A stretch of DNA of 64,000 bases from Erythrocercus mccallii. Its lineage: Eukaryota > Chordata > Aves > Passeriformes > Dicruridae. The notes under the pieces were generated by a model that saw only the letters and a list, made by a program, of their open reading frames with translations, was not told where the DNA came from and searched no databases. The DNA lies in the NCBI GenBank assembly GCA_013397435.1, contig VZRG01002074.1, positions 62,001 through 126,000 on the forward strand, given 5' to 3'. Positions 38,001 to 45,207 of the stretch are shown here, in pieces. Made by a program: the position numbers and the translations under genes. How positions within the stretch are numbered: position 1 is the first letter of the stretch; each line of letters begins with the position of its first letter.

Positions 38001-39793
38001 CATTGCACAACCCCCGGAAAAACCACCATCCCTAAAACTACAGCAGCCCTCAAGGTACCTCACATAGGTTTTGAGCACATGGAGCTGCAAAATTCTGTTT
38101 CATATTAGCAGGTGGATTTAAAAGAAGAAATTACAAGCTACTGTGTAATGAATCAGTGTTTCATAAAAAATGAAATCTGTTTTTTCATATTAGCACAGCA
38201 GTGACCTAGATATAAAATACCCACTGACACAGTTTCCATTGTACCATTCTGTTTTCCACGCTTACATTCTGGGCACCTTCAGGGCTCTGTCCCAGTCAGA
38301 CTTCCATGCTGAGGGGTGTCAGGGGTTCACTTTTGAGGGTGTGATTTGTTGCAGATGAAACAGTTGCAGTCCCAGCTGAGTGCATGGTTCAAGTAATGCA
38401 CCTATCTGTGCTCTTGGGCGTAAAGGGAAACCACAGCTTTGTGTTCCTACAGCTCATTTGGGCATTTAAGCAGCTTGGGTGCCTTTTCAGGGGGAGGCTG
38501 AGAGCAAGGCTGTGTGTGTTGATTGCTTAGTGCCTTAATCACCAGCCCCTAAGCTCAGGTTCACCCCATGAGAAAGGAATGAGTTAGATTGCAGTGGGAA
38601 GAATTAATACAGGCTGACTAAAGCTGCTGAGGAAAGGCTAGAGTCTGTTTTTTACTGTACTGTTTTCCTAAAAAAATCCGTTTCAGCTACAGTGCTAGGG
38701 TATTACTGATGATCTATTTTAAGCGAGCAGCCAGAAAAATGCCACACATTACTGTGGGCATCTGTGTGTTGGATGTGACTCTTGCTGTTCTCTTGATTAG
38801 GGAGGCACAGTGCTTGATTTGCAGATGGGAAACTCCAGGAATCTGGTGAAGTTCAAAGATGAGTCTGTCATTCACCTTGAGAACTATCTCAGGCTCTTTC
38901 TGCCCTGCTGGGATGGGATTTTCCTTTTCCCTCAGGTCTTGTTCAAGTAAAGCCAGACATGCTGATGTTTATGTAGGAGAATTTTTATGGTATCAGTCTC
39001 CCTTTGAGGTGCTGCTTTGTCCTTCCCATCTGGAGGAATGGGGAGTGCTTGGTTCTTGTGGAATCCAGGCTGTGAAGCTGGCATGTTGAGTGAAGCATAT
39101 GTAGTTGAGGTTAGTGGCTTATAGACCTTGGCAGCTGGGTTGCCTTGGGCCAGTCAGACGCCTTGTGCTCTTCTCTTTCACATGGTATTAATGATTAGGA
39201 GCCTTTAGATCCCCTCTCTAAAAGGCTCTCAGGAGCAGATCAGCCATCCATGGCTCAGTGATTGCTAGTCAAATGCATGTTTCAGCTGTCTTGCAAAATC
39301 CTATTTAGAAAAACTGAATGTTGCAGTAACTGCCACAGTGGAGTAGTGCCTACCAGTTCCACTATCCATGTCTCTTGTGCTCATCCTGTGTTACTGATTA
39401 GTGCCAGCGGGTGCCCGGTGGAACAGGTGTGCCCCTTGTCACAGCCAGGTCCAGGGTTGGCTGAGGAACAGCACTGGGGAAGTGTCTTCGATGCCTCATG
39501 GGCTGCACTATTCTGTCTTGCAGGGCAATGTGTATGTCAAATGCCCCTCCATCGCTGCTGCCATCGCGGCTGTCAATGCTTTGCATGGGAGGTGGTTTGC
39601 AGGTGAGTGTTCCATGTATGTGCCTACATTTAGTCATCCATTACAGAAATGACCAAACACTGATTTTTACTTTTTTTTTCTCTTGTGATTAGGTAAAATG
39701 ATTACAGCAGCGTATGTACCTCTTCCAACATACCATAGCCTTTTCCCAGACTCTATGACTGCAACTCAACTACTGGTTCCTGTTCGACGATGA
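13969..39793 (+). CDS. RBM39: RNA-binding protein 39 (CAPER-alpha), complete coding span
   Basis: RBM39 is a nuclear SR-like splicing factor and transcription coactivator that contacts the U2AF/SF3b machinery. Coding exons are 13969-14019, 15875-15924, 18749-18943, 23713-23778, 23885-23938, 25339-25456, 26047-26199, 26742-26879, 28417-28482, 29495-29699, 29918-29995, 35485-35517, 36529-36604, 36759-36864, 39524-39602 and 39693-39793. Phases are consistent and sum to 1569 nt, 522 residues plus stop, close to the 524- and 530-residue human isoforms. The protein has an RS-rich region (about 34-97), RRM1 (RNP2 VFCMQL at 155-160, RNP1 at 194-201), RRM2 (RNP2 LYVGSL at 252-257, RNP1 at 291-298) and a C-terminal U2AF-homology RRM with the RWF motif at 486-488. 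The reading frame is intact. The start, MADDIDIEAMLEAPYKK, matches the known N-terminus. Confidence 0.97.
14360..14462. repeat. A/C-rich low-complexity tract
   Basis: About 100 bp made almost wholly of A and C, in CAAAAC/ACCAAAAC-like units. It is simple sequence, possibly a decayed poly-A tail. The antisense T/G-rich open frame over it is an artefact. Confidence 0.75.
14919..15122 (+). other. RBM39: Possible alternative (poison) exon in RBM39 intron 2
   Basis: A strong pyrimidine tract and acceptor (TTTTCCACCAG, ending 14918) and a good donor (TTT|GTAAGT, GT at 15123) bound a 204-nt segment. If joined to exon 2 in phase 0 it reads five codons and then TAA at 14934-14936, so inclusion would truncate the protein. 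An internal acceptor-like TTCTGCAG ends at 15082. This rests on splice-site appearance alone; AT-rich introns often hold such decoys. Confidence 0.3.
15354..15500 (+). other. RBM39: Probable RBM39 poison exon (intron 2)
   Basis: The acceptor GCTTCAG ends at 15353. Joined to exon 2 in phase 0, the segment reads 38 codons in coding-like, purine-rich sequence (motifs such as GAGCGAAGA and TCTCGAGAA) before TAG at 15468-15470. The composition stands out against the AT-rich intron and suggests selection. The best donors are weak: TTG|GTACTA (GT at 15501) or CTA|GTGTAG (GT at 15465), as often seen in regulated exons. RBM39 is known to limit its own level by including a premature-stop exon after exon 2. 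I infer that this is the bird counterpart; the 3' border is uncertain. Confidence 0.65.
15875..15924 (+). CDS. RBM39: RBM39 exon 3
   Basis: Encodes residues 18-34 (DENKLSSANGHEERSK and the first two bases of K34). Ends AGAA|GTAAGT, leaving two bases to pair with exon 4. Confidence 0.95.
15925..18748 (+). other. RBM39: RBM39 intron 3
   Basis: AT-rich, starting GTAAGT and ending TTTGTCAG. No transposon or further exon was recognised; open frames such as 16626-16856 have no coding signature. Confidence 0.75.
18749..18943 (+). CDS. RBM39: RBM39 exon 4, RS-rich region
   Basis: Encodes residues 34-99, a dense run of Arg-Ser, Lys-Arg and Arg-Glu pairs ending in RGRYRSP. This is the basic, phosphorylatable nuclear-localising and protein-contact region. 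The donor is CCTA|GTAGGT. The 85-codon Leu/Arg-rich frame on the opposite strand is its antisense shadow. Confidence 0.95.
18944..23712 (+). other. RBM39: RBM39 intron 4
   Basis: The second-longest RBM39 intron at 4.8 kb, AT-rich. It has a small direct duplication of TCTCTTAATAAGTAGTT near 22379-22415 and a T-tract at 21088-21100. I recognised no exon or assignable transposon. Confidence 0.7.
23713..23778 (+). CDS. RBM39: RBM39 exon 5
   Basis: Encodes residues 99-121 (SGPKFNSAIRGKIGLPHSIK), a conserved linker after the RS region. It is followed by a very short 106-bp intron. Confidence 0.95.
23885..23938 (+). CDS. RBM39: RBM39 exon 6, NAGNAG acceptor
   Basis: Encodes residues 121-139 (SRRRSRSKSPFRKDKSPV). 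The acceptor reads TTTTAGCAG. Use of the first AG (ending 23884) gives the serine seen in the human protein; use of the second (ending 23887) would remove only that serine. The first AG is chosen here to match the known protein. Confidence 0.93.
   Translation, partial: QTSFQKQKSFQKRQKPC
25339..25456 (+). CDS. RBM39: RBM39 exon 7, start of RRM1
   Basis: Encodes residues 139-178, including RNP2 (VFCMQL, 155-160) and the first helix of RRM1. Ends in phase 0 at GGGAAG|GTAATT. Confidence 0.96.
26047..26199 (+). CDS. RBM39: RBM39 exon 8, RRM1 core
   Basis: Encodes residues 179-229, with RNP1 KGIAYVEF at 194-201. It is exactly 51 codons in phase 0 at both ends. Confidence 0.96.
26742..26879 (+). 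CDS. RBM39: RBM39 exon 9, start of RRM2
   Basis: Encodes residues 230-275: the inter-RRM linker, RNP2 (LYVGSL, 252-257) and helix 1 of RRM2. Gly268, the residue of the human RRM2 degron face recognised with aryl sulfonamides and DCAF15, is present. Confidence 0.96.
26880..28416 (+). other. RBM39: RBM39 intron 9
   Basis: A 1.5-kb AT-rich intron, GTAAAC to CTTTAG. I see no exon or assignable repeat. The 108-codon antisense frame at 26929-27255 shows no family signature. Confidence 0.7.
28417..28482 (+). CDS. RBM39: RBM39 exon 10
   Basis: Encodes residues 276-297 (IESIQLMMDSETGRSKGYGF and IT), most of RRM2 RNP1. Phase 0 at both ends. Confidence 0.96.
29495..29699 (+). CDS. RBM39: RBM39 exon 11, end of RRM2
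   Basis: Encodes residues 298-366: the last part of RRM2 (SDSECAKKALEQLNGFEL) and the acidic/serine linker after it. Ends with one base of Gly366. Confidence 0.96.
29918..29995 (+). CDS. RBM39: RBM39 exon 12
   Basis: Encodes residues 366-392, a Gln/Ala-rich linker (TGLQIPPAAQQALQMSG). Donor ACAG|GTAAGA. Confidence 0.95.
29996..35484 (+). other. RBM39: RBM39 intron 12, with LINE remnant
   Basis: The longest RBM39 intron at 5.5 kb. It holds an old LINE endonuclease fragment near 31485-31800. Two 184-codon antisense frames (30818-31372 and 32861-33415) have no recognisable domain. Confidence 0.7.
31485..31800 (+). mobile_element. Degraded LINE endonuclease fragment
   Basis: A 62-codon frame reads a pattern ending VIVGDFNFPDTDW, with the GDFN motif at 31560-31571, typical of the apurinic-type endonuclease of CR1/L2/L3-like LINEs. 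Matching sequence continues with shifts and stops to about 31800. It reads FNFPDTDW where common avian CR1 copies read FNHPDICW, so it may be an older CR1-like or L3-like family. The element is dead; its borders are not visible. Confidence 0.6.
35485..35517 (+). CDS. RBM39: RBM39 exon 13, 33-nt micro-exon
   Basis: Encodes residues 392-403 (DLQTRLSQQNE and the first base of the next codon). Flanked by TTTAG and GTAAAC. Its length is a multiple of three, so skipping would keep the frame. Confidence 0.93.
36529..36604 (+). CDS. RBM39: RBM39 exon 14
   Basis: Encodes residues 403-428 (AAAASVQPLATQCFQLSNMF), leading into the U2AF-homology domain. Ends CAAAC|GTAAGT. Confidence 0.95.
36759..36864 (+). 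CDS. RBM39: RBM39 exon 15
   Basis: Encodes residues 428-463 (EEEAGWDTEIKDDVIEECNK and following), the first strand and acidic helix of the U2AF-homology domain. Confidence 0.96.
36865..39523 (+). other. RBM39: RBM39 intron 15
   Basis: A 2.7-kb intron with no recognised exon. An A/C-rich tract lies at 37928-38040. The frames here have no domain signature. Confidence 0.7.
39524..39602 (+). CDS. RBM39: RBM39 exon 16
   Basis: Encodes residues 464-490 (GNVYVKCPSIAAAIAAVNAL and following), including the RWF motif of U2AF-homology domains that binds tryptophan ligand motifs. Confidence 0.96.
39693..39793 (+). CDS. RBM39: RBM39 exon 17, stop codon
   Basis: Encodes residues 490-522, ending LLVPVRR and TGA at 39791-39793. 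The human protein, as I recall it, ends VPSRR, so one conserved-region substitution is visible. Confidence 0.96.
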
Positions 39794-40690
39794 AGATTAA
39801 TTTAGTCAGTTTTGTATATAAGTATTTTTTGGAGGAAGATCGAGTTACCTTTTATTTAGATAAAACTAAAGGAAATGATTTAATGTCTTTTTGTGTACAC
39901 TTCCTGCTATCTTTAAAAATAAAATGAAGTAAGCAGAAATGCAGTGTGTTCATTCTCCCTAACTAGCATTTCCACTGTATACAAAGCTGTTGACTTCTTG
40001 TTCTGCCTTGTAATTCTTGTACATTGACAAAGGTGATCCGTAGGAACTGAGAAGTAGCTCATAGATAACAAGTAATCTGTAAAAGGCAGATGGGACATAA
40101 TGACATTTTTAATGTTTCATGAGCCTTTCTTTTAATGCAGCAAAGACATTTTACATTTCACTAAATATGGGTGATGTGCTCAAGGGTAGTATCAGGGAGA
40201 GAGTGGATGGAGGGACATATTTAGTGTTTTTGTGTAAATGGAAAGTCCAGAAAGCTACTGAATGCTGACTGCAGACAGCTACTCAGCTTGCTTTGTGCTG
40301 AATAATTGTTAAGAATAGGAGGATTGAAGGGTTTTATTTCTTGATGGTAACTTTTGATTATTGTATCTGTAAAAGTTTCTTTGTAAATACTGTGAGGTGT
40401 GTCTAAGTTTCCAAACAAAACATCTCTGCATTTCTGGATGAGTTTCCATGTGCACAGCGTGGCAGAGCTGAAGGATTTCAGCCAAGTCTGAAAATGGGTA
40501 GGAAATACAGAAATGTGTTTTGTTCTGGTTGCATATAATCTTTGCTCTTTTTAAGCTCTGTGAGCTCTGAAATATATTTTTGGGTTACTTCAGTGTGTTT
40601 GACAAGACAGCTTGATATTTCTATCAAAGACTTTCATATTGCAACAATCTTTGTAAGAACCACTCAAATAAAATTCTCTTAAAAAGGCCT
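39794..40690 (+). other. RBM39: RBM39 3' UTR with two poly(A) signals
   Basis: AATAAA occurs at 39918-39923, 125 nt after the stop, and at 40667-40672. They would give short and long 3' UTRs; the second is followed by an AT-rich then T-rich region. Which is used cannot be told from sequence. Confidence 0.7.
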
Positions 40691-42105
40691 TCATGAAGCT
40701 TTATTTCTTTGCTCTCCCAGTTTGACTTAAGCAGTGCGTGTTTAGGCCTAGAGGTGATAGATGCTCTGCAATGCCCAGTGTCTGTGATACCACTGCACTA
40801 TCCAGGTAGCTGTGGAATACCATGTGCTAAGAGAGTACATGCAGGAGCTGTTCCCAGCCCTCTGTGCAGTGCGGGGTGTGGTTGCTGAGGACCTGGGCCT
40901 CATGCTGAGGACCCCCCTCATGTGTGTTTAAAGTTCAATCCAGAGATGATCCCCCTTCTGCCCCACTTCCATCCTTCATAAATGTTTAAGAGTCCTGGGA
41001 CTGGAGGATTCAGTTATGTTGGCTTTCAGTCTGGTTTCTAGAGGGAGCCTGCCCCTGTACTTTGTCCTGTCTACCCGTCCCATCTCCCTGGCCTCACTAA
41101 GAAAAGACCAGGGCCAAGGGAGAGAGAGTAGGGAGAACAGAACATTCCTCGGAGTGGGTGAAGGTGGGGCAGGCAGCAATGCTGCCGGTGTTCCCGTGGT
41201 ATTGTGGGGAGAAAAGCTGCTCTGCAGCCCCTGGGGCAATAGCTGTGCTTGAGCTGCAGTGGGGCGAAGGACTGTCTTTAATCAAGAAACTGGGAGCAAG
41301 CAAAAGGCAAAGGGGGGGAGGCGCTTGGAATACAGCTGAAGTAGAGCTGCTGTCTAGATGTGCTTCATCTGAGAACAGGCTGTGAGGGGTGTATTTATGC
41401 TTCTACCATAAAAACTTGGGAAAAGGCACTTGTACCAGGTCCAGGCTGTACAGGTGCCAGTTGAGGTAGTGTTGCTGCTCACGTGTGCTCCCTACACAAG
41501 AGCTGAAGGAGGAGCAGAGAGGCCTTGTTTCAAAAGGCAAGTAATGGAAGACTACCACACCAACAATCCTTTCCTAGGTCAGCTGTAGGCAGTGCTGAGG
41601 CTGGTGAGAAGGAGGAGGGATCCATGCCCCTGCTCTCCTGGGTAAGTACTGAACACCTTGTAGGCCTGCTAAACCAGAATGTAAGAAAAGGCTCTGTTTC
41701 TGGGAGCACAGCTCATGGGACTTGGGGCCCCTTACTCTGCTGGACACATCTGCCCCATGATACCCAAAACTCAGAAATGGGACCAGCTTCAACCTACCTA
41801 TTTTTACAAGAGAAAAAATTGATCATTAATCTGAAGTACCCACCATCCAACTTTCCTAGGCTCAGGAATGCATGAAGGAACAAGGCAGCTCCACATACAC
41901 ATGGGCAATGTGAGCTGCCCAAGTGCCAAAGGGAGAAACTTGTGTGGTGTACTTGTATCTGTAAAACAGGAACTTTAATGTGGTAAAAATGATTATTCTC
42001 ACTGTTCTGCGACTCAGAGATGGGAAGAAAGTAGGAATTTTGTAAAAAGCATGTTTTCATTCAGCAGAGCACAGAGGGTAGGACTGTGCTGTTTCATTAA
42101 GAGCT
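40691..42105. other. Intergenic DNA between convergent RBM39 and ROMO1
   Basis: The two genes end facing each other. No coding exon or clear repeat was recognised; frames such as 41525-41875 look random. Confidence 0.6.
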
Positions 42106-42128
42106 CTCACTTCCAAGTATCTAAAGGT

Positions 42129-42134
42129 TTTATT
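42129..42134 (-). terminator. ROMO1: ROMO1 poly(A) signal
   Basis: TTTATT on the + strand reads AATAAA on the - strand, 58 nt past the stop, giving a short 3' UTR ending near 42110. Confidence 0.75.
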
Positions 42135-42191
42135 GTACAGCGGAGGAATGACTTGGGTGGGGGCACTCTGGGACAAATTCCAAACTCCAGA

Positions 42192-42300
42192 TTAGCAGCG
42201 TATTCCCATACCAATGGCCATGAATGTCCCAAACGTCCCACCGCTTTGCATCATCGTTTTGCCAACTCCACCCATCAGCTCTCGTCCTCTCATGCCAATC
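42192..42300 (-). CDS. ROMO1: ROMO1 coding exon 2
   Basis: The acceptor TTTGTCTCAG precedes 42300. Encodes residues 44-79 (IGMRGRELMGGVGKTMMQSG and following) and ends TAA at 42194-42192. Confidence 0.96.
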
Positions 42301-44390
42301 CTGAGACAAAGAAAACCACAGGGATTATATAAAAACTGAAACCTGACAGGTCACAGACATGCAGCAGAAAACATCTGAGACAATCAGCTCATGCTTGCAA
42401 ATTGAACACTTCTTCAGTCTAATCTGTATAGCTGCTGCCTCTTCAGAGACTGGCTGCAGTGCCCTGTGCAGGGGCTCTTAGGTGGCCCTCACCAGTGGCC
42501 CGTGTGTGTTTTTTCTTGCAATGGAACCTTCCTGCTATACCTTTAGCAGGAATAGCTTTGCATCCTGGTCTCCCAAATACCCTTAAAATGGGGAAAAAAT
42601 GTATTTCACTTGCCAGAATTGTCTGAGCTATTGTACTGCCATCCTCTCTAGCTGCAGTGGCAGTCTTTTAATATCACCAATTTAAAATCAACTTTCTACT
42701 TACTACTGATTCTGTGTTTTTAATATGGGACACCTGAAAGGCCTAGAAACTTCAAAAAATATTCCTGTTCTCCTGTTTCCACTTACCTGAGGTCAGACTA
42801 AAATAAAAAAAATTGTTCTGTCTCAAGAAGCTCTTGTAATACTTGGCTTTTAAGCACTGCAGTGACTTTAGGGTCTAAGGAATTTCATGCACTTCAGTCT
42901 TAAAACATGAGATTTTCCCATAAAAATGGAACAGCAGAAGTGTTGGGAGTACTAGAAACTTAGAATTTGGGGTTTTAGTGTATAGTAATCCATATGAGTC
43001 AAGATGGAGCATTTTGGGTGCTATCTTTGTCTTCCTTCTTCATGGGTTTAGGTGGTTATCTGTAACTGGGTGAAAAAGGTCTGCACTGGGAGCCTTGTGT
43101 GGTCATTGTTGGGTCAGAAACATAAATAATATAGGTGTTACCTCATTACTGGGTAATTACCACTTAAAAGACCCTGGAAAGAGTTAGAAGCACTCCATTT
43201 TTGCCTCATTTAACTAGCTTGCTAGTTAAACTTGGTTGTGAGTCTGTAAATACTGTAAATAGATAAGAGATAATAAACATGCCAAGTCCAAACTCAACAT
43301 CTTCGTTTCCTGTGATACTCATCCTGGCCTTGGCATAGAGAAGAAGCCTAAACCCTCACACAGAAGTACTGTAGCTGTGTCATTCAATACAACAGAACCA
43401 CTATCACTGGTTCTTCGAAATACCCATAATATGTATCATCTGCCAGCATCATGCTGCTTACCCTCTGGAAACTGAGAGAGATTAGAAAATTTCAAAGTCC
43501 CACTGGATTAGGATTTGTGCCTTTTTCTCCTTCACCTCACTATCAAATCATTGCCCATGTTTAATCGCAGGTAAACCATCAAACAGAAAGAGTTCTGCAA
43601 AGTATGAAAGAGCTGACTTCAGTGATTATTTGTCATAGATTATGTGCAAGGCCAGTCAGCAGTGCCAGAGCAAACACAGAGCAAGCACGGCTTGTTTTCA
43701 TGCCAGCATGCTGGTGAGCTGCAGGGGAAGGTATAATATTGCTCCTCTCCATTACAGTGAGAGTGCCAATGCCAACCCTCGCTCTCTCTACTCACGCTCC
43801 TGGCAGACTCCGGGTCAGTTTGGTAACTGCCTCTGTGCAGGGTACGGGACATGCAAAGGGACCATGATGCAGACACTGAGAGCTTACAGAGCACCTCAGG
43901 AAGTTTTAGAGCCAGGAGAGGGCTGCACATGTATCTGCACAAGCAATTCATCCAGTTCCTCCTGGAGCTGATCCCCCACAGCCTCAGCTTCCCAATAAAT
44001 CTCCCTTACAAGAGGCAAGAAAAGGTGTGCGAAACTGTGACCTCCTGGCACACGGGGCACCCAGTGGTGGTGCCCTGCCAGCACCAGACTCCCCTGCTGG
44101 CGGCCAGGGCTTATTGCAGTAGCTGGACTCAGACAAAGTTCCACTTACGGGGCTGGCACAAGACCAGACCCAATCCCTTCCCAACCTTACAGCAGGACCA
44201 TTTCTTTCTGGCTAACACCCTGTCACCACCTGTCTGTGGAAGCCATTTCCCTGGCGTACCTGAGGCAGGAAAATGTGCCAAACAGCGCTCCTGCAGCCAT
44301 GCCCACTGCGAAGCCCATCATGAAACCCATCTTTATTCTGTCAAAGCAGCTGGGCTGCGACTGCCCATACGGGCCCACGGTCACAGGCAT
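42192..44390 (-). CDS. ROMO1: Reactive oxygen species modulator 1, complete
   Basis: ROMO1 is a small mitochondrial inner-membrane protein tied to the TIM23 translocase, cristae form and ROS signalling. Two coding exons on the - strand, 44390-44260 and 42300-42192, join in phase 2 to give 79 residues plus TAA, the same length as the human protein. It opens MPVTVGPYGQSQPSCFDRIK and ends FGTFMAIGMGIRC. Residues about 22-44 form a glycine/alanine-rich membrane segment with small-residue spacing (GFAVGMAAGALFG); a second Gly-rich hydrophobic stretch follows RGRELMGG. It has no cleavable presequence, as expected for the family. It is head to head with NFS1. The open frames on the + strand across 43851-44450 are shadows. 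Confidence 0.97.
42301..44259 (-). other. ROMO1: ROMO1 intron between coding exons
   Basis: A 2-kb intron. Its right half holds copy A of an unclassified ~165-bp repeat (43735-43895). No other feature was recognised. Confidence 0.75.
43735..43895. repeat. Unclassified dispersed repeat, copy A
   Basis: About 160 bp starting AATATTGCTCCTCTCC and ending CTTACAGAGCACC, closely matching 46431-46601. By eye it is close to 90% identical, with a 4-bp gap; the last ~45 bp of the two copies (from GGGACATGCAAAGGG on) are identical. Family unknown to me. Confidence 0.8.
44260..44390 (-). CDS. ROMO1: ROMO1 coding exon 1
   Basis: The acceptor TTTTTTAG sits directly before the ATG (44390-44388). Encodes residues 1-43 and two bases of Arg44; the donor is CTCAG|GTACGC. 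Confidence 0.96.
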
Positions 44391-44964
44391 CTAAAAAAGA
44401 AAGGAGAATACCCACATCGATTTACTGCTTTGTCTAACAGACTTCTATAACCAAACTGGCCTGGCAGGCAGGCCAGCTCAGAGCTTCTTGCATGTGCAGT
44501 GCTGGGGGTTGTGCTGGCTCCCAGGCTTGTTTCCTTGCCTGTCAAGTAGGAAGGACAAGGAGGGAACGACAGCCTCGTTTCCCCTCAACAAGCTCCTGCA
44601 AGCGCCGCTGTGGCTGCCGAGGCTGTTTCGGGGCCTCACCCTGTGTGCTCTCAGTTCCTAGAGAGCAGCGCACGCGGCACCTGATCGAGCCTCCTCTGCT
44701 GGCCCGTCCTTCCCGGCTGCCGCCGGTCTCGAAGGCAGAGGAGCGGGCAGTGAACCGACCCCTACGGAAACTGAGGCCCAGGACGGGGACTCAGCGCAGA
44801 GGTTCAGGTCGTGGACGCCCGGGGAACGGCGACCATCGCTTGCCGTCCGGCGCAAGAGCTCTCGGGGGCGAACCGGGGTCCTCAGCGCGCACTTCACGTC
44901 ACCAGTGCCCCGGCACACCCCGTTCCCACACCCCCGCCCCGCCTCTCCCGTGCCTCTCCCGTAC

Positions 44965-45035
44965 CTCTCTCGTATCTCGCTAGGCCGCACTGCACCTCTG
45001 CCTGTCTGGGCCCCGCTTCCGGCGCGCGCCATGAC
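44965..45035 (-). other. ROMO1: Probable ROMO1 exon 1 (5' UTR)
   Basis: On the - strand a credible donor, GAGAG|GTACGG, ends an exon at 44965 inside the CpG island. The start site is estimated only. This splices to the ATG-bearing exon at 44390. Confidence 0.5.
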
Positions 45036-45080
45036 GTGCAGGAACAGGCGGGCACGCCCCCGCTCTGCCCGGAGTGCGCC

Positions 45081-45207
45081 ATGCTCCTGTGGAGGCGGTT
45101 GGCGTCCCTGAGGGGCGAACGAGTCCCGCGGCGGCTCCGGGTGGGGGGACCGGGATCGGGATCGGGATCGGGATCGGGATCGGGATCGGGATCGGGATCG
45201 GGATCGG
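45081..45207 (+). CDS. NFS1: NFS1 exon 1, presequence and (GS)9
   Basis: ATG at 45081 was chosen because it opens the Arg-rich presequence MLLWRRL, resembling human MLLRAAWRR. An earlier ATG at 45030 is in another frame. Residues 25-42 are nine Gly-Ser pairs. Donor ATCGG|GTAAGG. Confidence 0.9.

Noticed and set aside
43851..44450. 199-codon + strand frame
   Set aside because: Runs antisense through ROMO1 coding exon 1; no domain.
45152..45205. Telomere-like or CRISPR-like reading of the GGGATC tandem
   Set aside because: Units are contiguous hexamers in a coding exon, with no spacers, and differ from TTAGGG.
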